The notes beneath the pieces are model-generated. The model was not told the origin of the DNA and did no database searches. It saw only the letters and a program-made list of their open reading frames with translations. 64,000 bases of DNA from Streptomyces sp. D2-8 (GTDB lineage: Bacteria > Actinomycetota > Actinomycetes > Streptomycetales > Streptomycetaceae), in contig NZ_JAAHBP010000027.1 in NCBI RefSeq assembly GCF_023184515.1, positions 1-64,000 on the forward strand, given 5' to 3'. This document shows, piece by piece, positions 32,714 to 41,603 of this stretch (its first letter is position 1; each line of letters begins with the position of its first letter). The translations under genes were made by a program, and so were the position numbers.

Positions 32714-33820
32714 ATGCGTCGTATCGCCATATCCGTGGCAGCCGCCACGATGTCCGTCACGCTCGCCGGTTGCGGCGCGCTCAACGCGGCGGGGAGCAGT
32801 GACGACGCGAGCCCGGCGAAGGGCAACGACATCACCGTGGGACTGCTGCTGCCCGAGAAGGCGAACACGCGGTACGAGAACTTCGACTACCCCATCATCA
32901 AGCGCAAGGTCGAGTCGCTCACCAACGACAAGGGCCGCGTCGAGTACGCCAACGCCGAGGCGAACGCGGACAAGCAGGCGACCCAGATGCAGCAGATGAT
33001 CGACGACCGGGTCGACGTGATCCTGCTGGACGCGGTCGACTCGCAGGCCATCGCGAGCGGCGTGAAGAAGGCGAAGGAGGCCGGCATTCCGGTCATCGCC
33101 TACGACCGGCTGGCCGAGGGCCCGATCGACGCGTACATCTCCTTCGACAACGAGCTGGTCGGCGAGGTCCAGGGCCGCACCCTGCTGGAGGCCATCGGGG
33201 AGGACGCGAGCCTCTCCGACAAGATCGTCATGATGAACGGCTCGCCCACCGACCCCAACGCCAAGCAGTTCAAGGCGGGGGCGATGTCCGAGCTGAACGG
33301 CAAGGTGACGATCGCCCAGTCGTTCGACACCAAGGACTGGAAGCCGGAGAACGCCGAGGCCAACATGGCCGGCGCGATCGAGAAGATCGGCAAGGGCAAC
33401 ATCGCGGCGGTGTACTCCGCCAACGACGGCATGGCGGGCGGCATCGTCAAGGCCCTGGAGGCCGCGGGCGTGACCGAGCTGCCGCCGATCACCGGGCAGG
33501 ACGCGGAACTGCCGGCCGTGCAGCGGATCATCAGCGGCGAGCAGTACATGAGCGTGTACAAGTCGTACCCGCAGGAGGCGGAGAACGCCGCGGAGATGGC
33601 CGTCGCCAAGGTCCAGGGCCGCGACATCCAGTTCGCCGCCCTGGCCCGCGACAAGGTCGACAGCCCCACGGACAAGGGCATCCCGGCGCACCTCGTGCCC
33701 GTGGTCGCGCTCACCAAGGAGAACATCAAGGACACGGTGGTCGCCGACGACATCTACAAGCTGTCGGACATCTGCACGGCCGAGTACAAGGCGGCCTGCC
33801 GGACCATCGGCCTGAAGTAG
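32714..33820 (+). CDS. Sugar ABC transporter substrate-binding lipoprotein (XylF/RbsB type)
   Basis: 368 aa. The lipoprotein signal peptide ends in the lipobox LAGC (Cys at ~20). The mature part is a periplasmic-binding-protein fold of cluster B: DITVGLLLPEKANTRYENFD, QMIDDRVDVILLDAVDSQAI and IAAVYSANDGMAGGIVKALE. It most resembles D-xylose-binding proteins. No permease or ATPase gene is adjacent, so it is an orphan here or serves a transporter elsewhere. An inverted repeat upstream may be its operator. Confidence 0.85.
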   Translation: MRRIAISVAAATMSVTLAGCGALNAAGSSDDASPAKGNDITVGLLLPEKANTRYENFDYPIIKRKVESLTNDKGRVEYANAEANADKQATQMQQMIDDRVDVILLDAVDSQAIASGVKKAKEAGIPVIAYDRLAEGPIDAYISFDNELVGEVQGRTLLEAIGEDASLSDKIVMMNGSPTDPNAKQFKAGAMSELNGKVTIAQSFDTKDWKPENAEANMAGAIEKIGKGNIAAVYSANDGMAGGIVKALEAAGVTELPPITGQDAELPAVQRIISGEQYMSVYKSYPQEAENAAEMAVAKVQGRDIQFAALARDKVDSPTDKGIPAHLVPVVALTKENIKDTVVADDIYKLSDICTAEYKAACRTIGLK

Positions 33821-34007
33821 CCGCGTCCCGAGCCGGGTTCACCCACCCCTGGCCAGCTGCTGCGACGTGCCGGTCCGAGGCTCGGAGATACCGGTGCCAA
33901 CCGGTGGTTTCCGGTGCGCGTCGCGCGGGGAGCCGTGTTGCGGAGCACGTCTGGTCCGCGCATAGTTGCGCTGCGGAAAGACGGCGAAACCGGGGGTGGG
34001 ATGGGCG

Positions 34008-35045
34008 ATGGCCGGGCACGGGGCGGATGAGCATCCCCATGGTGCCGACCGACTGTGCGAGGCCGGGGATCGCGTGTATTCCCGGGCCGTACGGCGCGGC
34101 CGGGTGCCGCGCCGGGACGCGGAACCGGTGCCCTGCCTGCTGGAACTCGCCCTGCTGCACCCGGACCCCGACGACATGGACTGGCTGGTGCCGACCTCCC
34201 CGCAGGAGGTCATGACCCGGCTGCTGCGCGGGATGTACGACGAGGTCAGTGCGAGCCAGCGGCGGATGGGCTCGGCCGTCGAGGCAGTCGAACGGTACGC
34301 CGGGCTGGGCCGCCAGGTGCGGCCGGCCGCGTCGGCGGCGGAGGGCCCGGCGATCCGGGTCCTGGACGGACTCGCCCGGATCCAGGCCGCGATGGACGAG
34401 GCGACCCAGGCGTGCACGGCCGAGGTGCTCACGGTCCAGCCCGGCGGCATCCGCCGCGAGGCGGAGCTGTCCGAGGGGCTGCACCGGGCGCTGGCGCTGC
34501 GCGGCCGGGGTGTGCGGATGAGGGACCTGTACACGCATGTCGCCCGGCACGGGCAGGGGTTGCTGACCTATCTGGAGCTGATGGGCGACGCGGTGGAGGC
34601 GCGCACGCTGGACGAGGTGATCGACCGGCTGATCCTCTTCGACCGGACGGTGGCGTTCATCCCCGCCAACACCGACCGCACGATGGCCCTGGAGCTACGG
34701 CACCCGGCGATCGTCGCCTACCTCGTCACGGTCTTCGAACGGCTCTGGCGCCTCGGCATCCCCCTCACGGCCCCGCTCCCAGACACCGGCATCGAGGGCA
34801 TCTCCCACCGGGAGCAGTCGATCGCCGCCCTGCTGGCGGAGGGGCACCAGGACGCGGTGATCGCCGAGCGGCTGGGCATAAGCGTCCGGACCTGCCGGGC
34901 GCACATCGCGCGCCTCTCCGAGACGCTGGGGGCGGCGAGCCGTACGCAGCTGGGCGTGCGGATCGCCCAGGCGGGCCTGGACGGCCCGCAGCACTCCACC
35001 ACGCCCCTCAGCGTTCCCGGTCAAGAATCCCGGACTGCCCGATGA
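34008..35045 (+). CDS. LuxR-type transcriptional regulator with TrmB-like sensor region (paralogue A)
   Basis: 345 aa. Short N-terminal module (CEAGDRVYSRAVRRGRVPRR, then PCLLELALLHPDPDDMDWLV). The central domain contains RGVRMRDLYTHVARHGQG, RLILFDRTVAFIPAN and ELRHPAIVAYLVTVFERLW, resembling the PLD/TrmB-like sensor region of actinobacterial regulators. A LuxR HTH spans ~264-330 (HREQSIAALLAEGHQDAVIA; GISVRTCRAHIARLSETLGA). ATG 34008 follows GGGTGGG. It is convergent with, and overlaps by 38 bp, a decayed paralogue; an intact paralogue lies 1 kb away beside a small exported peptide. Confidence 0.8.
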   Translation: MAGHGADEHPHGADRLCEAGDRVYSRAVRRGRVPRRDAEPVPCLLELALLHPDPDDMDWLVPTSPQEVMTRLLRGMYDEVSASQRRMGSAVEAVERYAGLGRQVRPAASAAEGPAIRVLDGLARIQAAMDEATQACTAEVLTVQPGGIRREAELSEGLHRALALRGRGVRMRDLYTHVARHGQGLLTYLELMGDAVEARTLDEVIDRLILFDRTVAFIPANTDRTMALELRHPAIVAYLVTVFERLWRLGIPLTAPLPDTGIEGISHREQSIAALLAEGHQDAVIAERLGISVRTCRAHIARLSETLGAASRTQLGVRIAQAGLDGPQHSTTPLSVPGQESRTAR

Positions 35046-35981
35046 GATACCCGAGCTGCGCCCTGCTCTGACTCCCCAGCGTCGCGGCGAGCTTGGCGAT
35101 GTGGACACGGGCGGTGCGGACGTTCATGCCGAGCCGGTCGGCGATGACGGCGTCGGTGTGGCCTTCGACGAGGAGGGCGGCTATGGCGTGTTGGCGGGGG
35201 GTGATGCCTTCGTGGGAGGGCTGGGGGGCGGCGGCCTTCGGGTGCATGGGGGTGGCTAGGCGCCAGAGGCGGTCGAAGGTGGTCGTGAAGTGGGAGATGA
35301 GGGCGGGGTGGCGGACCTCGAGGGCAAGGGGCGTCCTTGTCGGCGGGGATGAAGGCGACCGAGCCGTCGACGAGGATGAGGCGGTCGGTGACCTCGTCGA
35401 GCGTGCGTGCCTCGGCGTCGCCGCGCAGTTGCTCATAGCGCGCCAGGGCGATGGGCACGTGGCGGATCGTGTGCGGGTAGAGCGTGCGGATGCGGCCGCC
35501 TCGATCCAGCAGTGCCTGGTCCCGGGCCAGAGCGATGGGGTGGGCTGCCTGCCCGCGCTGATCGCTGTAGTGGATGTTGGGTTGGATGCAGAGCAGTTCC
35601 TTCGTCGCGTCGGCCATGGCCTCGGTGATGGCCCGGTTGATGCGTTCCGAGCCGCTGAGGACGGTGAGCGACGGGGAGTCCTCCGCGTCGGTACGGGGCC
35701 GGTGTCGATCCGCATCAACGGTTGGAACAGCGCGGCGAGCCGTTCCTCGCGCCGGCGTTCCCGGGCGATCCGGTTCTCGGAGAGCCGCAGAAAACGATGG
35801 AGCGCGACAGCCGGTGCGGCGGGCTCCAGGCTGCTCAGATCGTGGGCGGCCGGGTGCAGCAGACCGAAGTCGATCAGGCAGGGTGCGGCGCGCGCCTCCT
35901 CTGCGGGCACCTGGCCTCACGCAGGGCCCGTGCGTACAACTCCGTTCCTTCGGGGCACAGGTCGTCGACGTCGTGCTCCCG
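35008..35981 (-). pseudogene. LuxR-type regulator paralogue, multiply frameshifted
   Basis: Family sequence is split over frames. The N-terminus (DLCPEGTELYARALREA) is in one frame. PAEEARAAPCLIDFGLLHPA through LAALFQPLMRIDTGPV is in a second. The central region LTVLSGSERINRAITEAMAD through GSVAFIPADKD is in another. LALEVRHPALISHFTTTFDR and the LuxR HTH ending SRAQLGYLIGQSGILDRER return to the second frame. At least three indels (near 35910, 35690 and 35335) are needed, and no clear start codon remains. It lies directly downstream of the intact paralogue at 35996, from which it probably arose by tandem duplication. Confidence 0.8.
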
Positions 35982-35995
35982 GTGCGGCCGCGAGG

Positions 35996-36955
35996 TCAAC
36001 CGGCGGCTCCTTCCTGGTCCTGCTTCAGGATGCCGGACTGGGCGATGAGGTAACCCAGTTGGGCACGGCTGCCGCTGCCCAGAGCGGACGCGAGCTTGGC
36101 TATATGGGCCCGGCAGGTGCGCACGTTCATGCCGAGGCGCCGGGCAATGGCTTCGTCGACGTGTCCCTCGACCAGGAGCTTGGCTATGGAGTACTGGATC
36201 TCCGTGATGCCGTCGCGGGCGGTCTCGTACGGTGTGCCGGTGCTGAGCGGAACCGACCGGTCCCACAGGTACTCGAAGAGCTTGATGAGGTAGCGGACCA
36301 GGCCGGGGTGGCGCAGTTCCAGGGCGACTTGCTGATCGTCGCGGGCGGGGATGAAGGCGACGGACTCGTCGCAGATGATCAGCCGCTCGACGAGTTCGTC
36401 GATGGTGCGGTACTCCGCCTTGCCGTTGGAGAGCTGGGCGGCGTAGGCCAGCTGTTCGGGGTTGTAGCGGGCGGTGTGCTGGTACAGGGTGCGGATGCGC
36501 ACACCGCGTTCGATCAGCGGCCGGTCACGCTCCAGGCCGCGCAGGAGGCTGCGCTCGGACATCCGGTCGGTTGGCTGGACGGTGAGCATCTCCGCCTGGC
36601 ACTGCAAAGTGGCCATGTTGAGCGCGGCGTTGATTCGTTCGCCGCCTTCCAGCACAGTGATGGCGTCACTGGCTGCGGCCAGCTGGGTGCCCAGGGCCAT
36701 GAACGGCTGAAAGGTCTCGGCGAGTCCGGTCGCCACGCGCCGACGGTCGGCTATCTCCTGCTCCAGCGGGTTGAGCTGCCGGGAGAGGGCAACCGCGGGG
36801 GGCACCGGCCGCAGCCAGTTCGGGTCGTCCGGGTCGGGGTGGAGCAGGGCGAACTCCATCAGGCACGGAGCGGGCTCCACGTCCTCGCGTGCGATGCGTC
36901 CGGCGCGCAGTGCGGCGGCATACAGGCGGCCGCCCTCATCGCACCACTCGGTCAT
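35996..36955 (-). CDS. LuxR-type transcriptional regulator with TrmB-like sensor region (paralogue B)
   Basis: 319 aa with the same three-part layout as the regulator at 34008: N-terminal CDEGGRLYAAALRAGRIARE and LMEFALLHPDPDDPNWLRPV, central GVRIRTLYQHTARYNPEQLA and ERLIICDESVAFIPARDD, and a LuxR HTH (MNVRTCRAHIAKLASALGSG) with tail QLGYLIAQSGILKQD. ATG 36955 is chosen by conservation, although AAGGAG lies 15 bp upstream, rather far. Divergent from an exported-peptide gene across a 150-bp region, suggesting control of that unit. Confidence 0.8.
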   Translation of the reverse strand: MTEWCDEGGRLYAAALRAGRIAREDVEPAPCLMEFALLHPDPDDPNWLRPVPPAVALSRQLNPLEQEIADRRRVATGLAETFQPFMALGTQLAAASDAITVLEGGERINAALNMATLQCQAEMLTVQPTDRMSERSLLRGLERDRPLIERGVRIRTLYQHTARYNPEQLAYAAQLSNGKAEYRTIDELVERLIICDESVAFIPARDDQQVALELRHPGLVRYLIKLFEYLWDRSVPLSTGTPYETARDGITEIQYSIAKLLVEGHVDEAIARRLGMNVRTCRAHIAKLASALGSGSRAQLGYLIAQSGILKQDQEGAAG

Positions 36956-37107
36956 CGCATGGGGATGTGTCTCCTTAGTCCGGTTCGATGCCAAATTTCC
37001 ACCCCCCAGGGTCCTGAACATGCAGGAACATGATGCATCGATTGTGTGGCCATGACGTGCCCGAATGAGCCATCGTCGTACTCGACGGGGGAAAAGGGGA
37101 CCTTCAA

Positions 37108-37323
37108 GTGAGGACGAAGCCGACTATGCGTAACAGAATGCTTCGCTCGGTGCTTGTCGCCGCCTTCTCCGCCGTTGTAGCCCTCGGTGTGCTGAGTGGC
37201 TTCTCCGATGTGAAGGACGATGCTCGGGCGAACAGCAGCTGGCCGTCCGTCGCCGTGAACAGCGCTCACGGAGCGGAGAACAGCAGCTGGCCGAGCTCCG
37301 GGGCAGCCGGATCCGGGAGCTGA
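37108..37323 (+). CDS. Small exported peptide with duplicated NSSWPS motif
   Basis: 71 aa from GTG 37108 (AAGGGGACC upstream); ATG 37126 is an alternative. A basic start is followed by a hydrophobic stretch (SVLVAAFSAVVALGVLSGFS), consistent with Sec export or membrane insertion. The C-terminal part contains NSSWPS twice (about residues 42-47 and 58-63) and ends in a Gly/Ser/Ala tail. It is divergent from a LuxR-type regulator and followed 2 bp later by a Rieske-like gene. The layout suggests a signalling or modified peptide precursor; I do not recognise a characterised family. Confidence 0.6.
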   Translation: MRTKPTMRNRMLRSVLVAAFSAVVALGVLSGFSDVKDDARANSSWPSVAVNSAHGAENSSWPSSGAAGSGS

Positions 37324-37325
37324 CC

Positions 37326-37661
37326 GTGACCACTCCACCCGACGACCGCTCCTTCCGTCGTGAAATGGCCACCGCCTACCGCTCCGGCTGGCACTTCATC
37401 GACCTGGTCACCGCCATCCCCCACAGCGGTGACTCGTTGATGGTGACCGTTTTCGGCGAGCCCGTGGTCGTCACGCGGGACGACGACGAGGACGTACGGG
37501 CGTACCGGTGTCTGCGGCGGCCTCGGGGGGCGCCGCAGCCAGTTCGATGTGCCGTACGGTACGGAATGATCTTTGTGAACCTGGACCAACGGGACCACCA
37601 GCAGGTGGAGTCCGACTCCCCTGCCCCTAGGACCATCTCTGCCACCCCCCGCAGTGCCTGA
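37326..37661 (+). CDS. Rieske-fold-like small protein lacking cluster ligands
   Basis: 111 aa starting at GTG 37326. AYRSGWHFIDLVTAIPHSGD, LMVTVFGEPVVVTRDDDEDV and YGMIFVNLD match the ends of a Rieske [2Fe-2S] domain as found in ring-hydroxylating oxygenases. The CxH and CxxH ligand loops are missing: the centre is short (YRCLRRPRGAPQPVRC) with two Cys but no suitable His. It cannot bind a normal Rieske cluster. The start lies 2 bp after the peptide stop, so it is co-translated with the exported peptide and could process or bind it. Role inferred only from context. Confidence 0.55.
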   Translation: MTTPPDDRSFRREMATAYRSGWHFIDLVTAIPHSGDSLMVTVFGEPVVVTRDDDEDVRAYRCLRRPRGAPQPVRCAVRYGMIFVNLDQRDHQQVESDSPAPRTISATPRSA

Positions 37662-37704
37662 CGCGATTCCCCCGTCGTAACAGATCGCTCAGGTGCTTCC
37701 CCCC

Positions 37705-37745
37705 GCAGCGGCGTCACCGTGACCTGAACACGGTGACGCCGCTGC
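37705..37745. terminator. Bidirectional terminator
   Basis: A perfect 17-bp stem, GCAGCGGCGTCACCGTG / CACGGTGACGCCGCTGC, loop ACCTGAA. It ends the peptide/Rieske-like unit and the convergent PPOX gene. Confidence 0.92.
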
Positions 37746-37828
37746 AGTTTCCGGGGACATTTCCGGGTATCGAACCAATCCACCGATGGCCGGATCCAGT
37801 CGATCACCGGTGTGGATTTTCACTTCAG

Positions 37829-38245
37829 TCAACCTCGCCCCATCGCCCGCGTCAGGTGGATCTCGATCACCACGCGCGCCGGATTCGGCGACGGTGTCCT
37901 GCCGTAGCGCTCCGCATAGCGCCGCTCCGCCTCGGCGACCCGGTCCGGTTCGTCGCGGACGAAGGCCCGGCCCTCCAGCGTCGCCCAGCGGCGGCCCTCC
38001 AGCTGGCAGACGGCGACGGCCGCCCCCTGCTCCCCGGCGGCCCGCACATACCGCACCTTCGCGCTCGCCCTGTTGGTGATCACCCGAGCAAGACGCGCCT
38101 CGGGATCGTATGTGACCCCGACGGGTACCAGATGCGGAGTGCCGTCCGGGCGGGGAGTCGTCAGGGTGCACAGGTGCCGCTCCCGCCAGAAGCTGAGATA
38201 CGACGGGTCCGGAGCGCCGGGGTCGACGGAGTACTTGGTCGCCAT
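37829..38245 (-). CDS. PPOX-class F420-dependent or flavin-binding protein
   Basis: 138 aa with the split-barrel PNPOx fold: FWRERHLCTLTTPRPDGTPH, VTYDPEARLARVITNRASAK, GRRWATLEGRAFV and the C-terminal VVIEIHLTRAMGRG. Actinobacterial members of this length often use F420 or bind haem/flavin; the substrate is unknown. Divergent from clpB with only about 40 bp between its start and the clpB HAIR site. Confidence 0.8.
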   Translation of the reverse strand: MATKYSVDPGAPDPSYLSFWRERHLCTLTTPRPDGTPHLVPVGVTYDPEARLARVITNRASAKVRYVRAAGEQGAAVAVCQLEGRRWATLEGRAFVRDEPDRVAEAERRYAERYGRTPSPNPARVVIEIHLTRAMGRG

Positions 38246-38283
38246 GCCCCGGAACTTAGCCCCCCGAGCCTCCCGGAACCGTC

Positions 38284-38304
38284 CTTGAGTGCACTAGACT
38301 CAAC
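38284..38304 (+). promoter_or_regulatory. HspR operator (HAIR) of clpB
   Basis: CTTGAGT-GCACTAG-ACTCAAC matches the HAIR consensus in 13 of 14 arm positions and lies 45 bp before the clpB start. It links clpB to HspR, encoded at 31971. Confidence 0.85.
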
Positions 38305-38348
38305 TTTGTGCAAGCCGTTCGGGTCAGTGCAAGGAGGAGAACGCGAAC

Positions 38349-40946
38349 GTGGACGCCGAGCTGACCAACCGGAGCCGGGATGCGATCAACGCTGCCAGCA
38401 ACCGGGCCGTGACCGAGGGACACCCCGACCTCACGCCCGCCCATCTGCTGCTCGCGCTGCTCCAGGGCCAGGACAACGAGAACATCACCGACCTGCTCGC
38501 CGCGGTCGACGCCGACCAGGCCGCCGTACGCGCCGGAGCCGAGCGCGTGCTCGCCGGGCTGCCGAGCGTGACCGGGTCGACCGTCGCGCCGCCCCAGCCC
38601 AACCGCGAGATGCTCGCCGTCGTCGCCGACGCGCAGGCCCGCGCCAAGGACCTGGGTGACGAGTACCTCTCCACGGAGCACCTCCTCATCGCCCTCGCCG
38701 CGAAGGGCGGCGCGGCCGGCGAGGTGCTGTCCCAGCAGGGGGCCGACGCCAAGAAGCTCCAGGCCGCCTTCCAGAAGACACGAGGAGCGCGCCGGGTGAC
38801 CACGTCCGACCCCGAGGGCCAGTACAAGGCCCTGGAGAAGTTCGGCACCGACTTCACCGCCGCCGCGCGGGAAGGCAAGCTCGATCCCGTCATCGGGCGG
38901 GACCAGGAGATCCGGCGCGTGGTGCAGGTGCTCAGCCGCCGTACCAAGAACAACCCCGTGCTCATCGGTGAGCCGGGTGTCGGCAAGACCGCCGTCGTCG
39001 AAGGGCTCGCCCAGCGGATCGTCAAGGGTGACGTGCCCGAGTCGCTGAAGGACAAGCGGCTCGTCGCGCTCGACCTGGGGGCCATGGTCGCGGGCGCGAA
39101 GTACCGGGGCGAGTTCGAGGAGCGGCTGAAGACCGTCCTCGCCGAGATCAAGGACTCCGACGGGCAGATCATCACCTTCATCGACGAGCTGCACACCGTC
39201 GTCGGAGCCGGTGCCGGCGGTGACTCCGCCATGGACGCCGGGAACATGCTGAAGCCCATGCTGGCCCGCGGCGAGCTGCGCATGGTCGGTGCCACCACGC
39301 TCGACGAGTACCGCGAGCGGATCGAGAAGGACCCCGCCCTGGAGCGGCGCTTCCAGCAGGTGCTGGTCGCCGAGCCGAGCGTCGAGGACTCCATCGCGAT
39401 CCTGCGCGGGCTCAAGGGCCGCTACGAGGCCCACCACAAGGTGCAGATCGCCGACAGTGCGCTGGTCGCCGCCGCGAGCCTGTCCGACCGGTACATCACC
39501 TCCCGCTTCCTGCCCGACAAGGCCATCGACCTCGTCGACGAGGCGGCCTCGCGGCTGCGCATGGAGATCGACTCCTCGCCCGTCGAGATCGACGAACTCC
39601 AGCGCGTCGTCGACCGGCTGAAGATGGAGGAGCTGGCGATCGGCAAGGAGACCGACGCGGCCTCCCGCGAGCGCCTGGAGAAGCTGCGCCGCGACCTCGC
39701 CGACAAGGAGGAGGAGCTGCGCGGCCTCACCGCCCGCTGGGAGAAGGAGAAGCAGTCCCTCAACCGCGTCGGTGAGCTGAAGGAACGCCTCGACGAGATC
39801 CGCGGCCAGGCCGAACGCGCCCAGCGCGACGGCGACTTCGACACCGCCTCCAAGCTGCTCTACGGCGAGATCCCCGCCCTGGAGAAGGAGCTGGAGGCCG
39901 CCTCCGAGGCCGAGGAGGAGGTCGCCAAGGACACCATGGTCAAGGAGGAGGTCGGCTCCGACGACATCGCCGACGTCGTCGCCTCCTGGACCGGCATCCC
40001 CGCCGGGCGGCTGCTGGAGGGTGAGACCCAGAAGCTGCTGCGCATGGAGGACGAGATCGGCAGGCGGCTCATCGGCCAGACCGAGGCCGTGCGCGCGGTG
40101 TCGGACGCCGTGCGCCGCAGCCGTGCCGGGATCGCCGACCCCGACCGGCCGACCGGGTCGTTCCTCTTCCTCGGCCCGACCGGTGTCGGCAAGACCGAAC
40201 TGGCCAAGGCCCTCGCCGACTTCCTCTTCGACGACGAGCGGGCGATGGTCCGCATCGACATGTCGGAGTACAGCGAGAAGCACAGCGTGGCCCGGCTGGT
40301 CGGCGCCCCGCCCGGATACGTCGGCTACGAGGAGGGCGGCCAGCTCACCGAGGCCGTGCGCAGGCGGCCGTACTCCGTCGTCCTGCTGGACGAGGTGGAG
40401 AAGGCCCACCCCGAGGTCTTCGACATCCTGCTCCAGGTCCTGGACGACGGGCGGCTGACCGACGGGCAGGGCCGGACGGTCGACTTCCGCAACACCATCC
40501 TGGTGCTGACGTCGAACCTCGGCAGCCAGTTCCTCGTCGACCCGATCACCAGCGAGCAGGAGAAGAAGGAGCAGGTCCTGGAGGTGGTGCGGACATCCTT
40601 CAAGCCGGAGTTCCTCAACCGCCTGGACGACCTGGTCGTCTTCGCCGCTCTGACCAAGCCCGAGCTGGAGCGCATCGCGAAGCTCCAGCTGGAGCGCCTG
40701 GCCAAGCGGCTCGCCGAGCGGCGCCTCACCCTGGACATCACGCCCGAGGCCCTGGCCTGGCTCGCCGAGGAGGGCATGGACCCGGCGTACGGCGCCCGGC
40801 CGCTGCGGCGGCTGGTCCAGTCCGCCATCGGCGACCGGCTCGCCAAGGAGATCCTGTCCGGGGAGATCAAGGACGGCGACACGGTCCGGGTGGACCGCGT
40901 CGAGGACGGACTGCTGGTCGGGCCCGCGACGGGCAAGACGCTGTAG
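38349..40946 (+). CDS. clpB: ATP-dependent disaggregase ClpB
   Basis: 865 aa. Clp N-domain (HPDLTPAHLLLALLQ and second repeat), AAA1 with Walker A GEPGVGKTA, a middle coiled-coil (~400-525, LEKLRRDLADKEEELRGLTA), AAA2 with GPTGVGKTE, and the C-terminal domain (GMDPAYGARPLRRLVQ). There is no ClpP-binding loop. It works with DnaK/DnaJ to rescue aggregates. GTG 38349 follows AAGGAGGAG. HspR-controlled through the upstream HAIR site. Confidence 0.97.
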   Translation: MDAELTNRSRDAINAASNRAVTEGHPDLTPAHLLLALLQGQDNENITDLLAAVDADQAAVRAGAERVLAGLPSVTGSTVAPPQPNREMLAVVADAQARAKDLGDEYLSTEHLLIALAAKGGAAGEVLSQQGADAKKLQAAFQKTRGARRVTTSDPEGQYKALEKFGTDFTAAAREGKLDPVIGRDQEIRRVVQVLSRRTKNNPVLIGEPGVGKTAVVEGLAQRIVKGDVPESLKDKRLVALDLGAMVAGAKYRGEFEERLKTVLAEIKDSDGQIITFIDELHTVVGAGAGGDSAMDAGNMLKPMLARGELRMVGATTLDEYRERIEKDPALERRFQQVLVAEPSVEDSIAILRGLKGRYEAHHKVQIADSALVAAASLSDRYITSRFLPDKAIDLVDEAASRLRMEIDSSPVEIDELQRVVDRLKMEELAIGKETDAASRERLEKLRRDLADKEEELRGLTARWEKEKQSLNRVGELKERLDEIRGQAERAQRDGDFDTASKLLYGEIPALEKELEAASEAEEEVAKDTMVKEEVGSDDIADVVASWTGIPAGRLLEGETQKLLRMEDEIGRRLIGQTEAVRAVSDAVRRSRAGIADPDRPTGSFLFLGPTGVGKTELAKALADFLFDDERAMVRIDMSEYSEKHSVARLVGAPPGYVGYEEGGQLTEAVRRRPYSVVLLDEVEKAHPEVFDILLQVLDDGRLTDGQGRTVDFRNTILVLTSNLGSQFLVDPITSEQEKKEQVLEVVRTSFKPEFLNRLDDLVVFAALTKPELERIAKLQLERLAKRLAERRLTLDITPEALAWLAEEGMDPAYGARPLRRLVQSAIGDRLAKEILSGEIKDGDTVRVDRVEDGLLVGPATGKTL

Positions 40947-40961
40947 GGCGAAGGCCCCGTG

Positions 40962-41438
40962 CTACATCGTGAACGCCGAGAAGCGCACCAGCGCCGTCTC
41001 GGCGTTCTCGTACTCCACCCTCACCTGCACCACATGCGCCTCCGCCGAGCCGGGGAGGCCGTTCTCGTGGGTCACGTCGAGGCAGAGCGCTCCGCAGGAG
41101 CCGTCGCCCGTGCGGGGCCCCGGGGCGTCCGGGTAGGTCGTGCGCAGCCAGGGCCGTACGTCCTCGCGAGGCATCCGCAGCACCGCCGAGTACGCGGTGT
41201 CGATGCCCCGCTGCACCGTGCAGTCGTGCACGTCCGCGCCCCCGGGGCGGACGGCGCCGCCGAAGGCCAGGGCGTCGGTGCAGCGGGCCTTCGACGCGCC
41301 TCTGGCACCCGGGTCGTCTTTGTCGGTCAGGGCCCACATGAACACGCCGATGACGAGGAACCCGAGAAGGAGAACCGGCACTGCCAGAAACGGCAGGATC
41401 AGCCTCCACCGGGTGTGCCCTCTGCCCGCTGCCGCCAT
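40962..41438 (-). CDS. Membrane-anchored hypothetical protein
   Basis: 158 aa with one N-terminal membrane anchor (ILPFLAVPVLLLGFLVIGVF) and an external domain holding four cysteines (ARCTDAL, VHDCTVQ, SCGALCLD) that could form disulfides. ATG 41438 has AGAGG eight bases upstream; GTG codons at 41444/41447 are alternatives. It is convergent with clpB with only 15 bp between. No characterised family recognised. Confidence 0.65.
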   Translation of the reverse strand: MAAAGRGHTRWRLILPFLAVPVLLLGFLVIGVFMWALTDKDDPGARGASKARCTDALAFGGAVRPGGADVHDCTVQRGIDTAYSAVLRMPREDVRPWLRTTYPDAPGPRTGDGSCGALCLDVTHENGLPGSAEAHVVQVRVEYENAETALVRFSAFTM

Positions 41439-41603
41439 GTCCACCACCTCTGCCGTCCGTCACTGGGAGAGACGGGTTCCGGCACCCGGGGGTTGCGGTT
41501 GACCGGATCGTGTCAGCCCAGGGCTGACAGGGTCTGTCGGGGCTTGCCACCCCCCTCCCCGCATGGGGGAGGATGGCGGAATCCGTACGAAGGGAAATTC
41601 ACG

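Noticed and set aside
35093..37033. 646-codon plus-strand frame opposite the LuxR genes
   Set aside because: Shadow of the minus-strand regulator and its pseudogene; no domain; it even crosses the pseudogene frameshifts without reflecting them.
37326..37661. Functional Rieske ferredoxin or oxygenase
   Set aside because: The cysteine and histidine ligands needed for the [2Fe-2S] cluster are missing.
38256..40409. 717-codon minus-strand open frame opposite clpB
   Set aside because: It is an antisense shadow of clpB: the composition is Val/Gly/Leu/Asp-rich without domains, as expected for the complement of high-GC codons. The clpB frame has full motifs.
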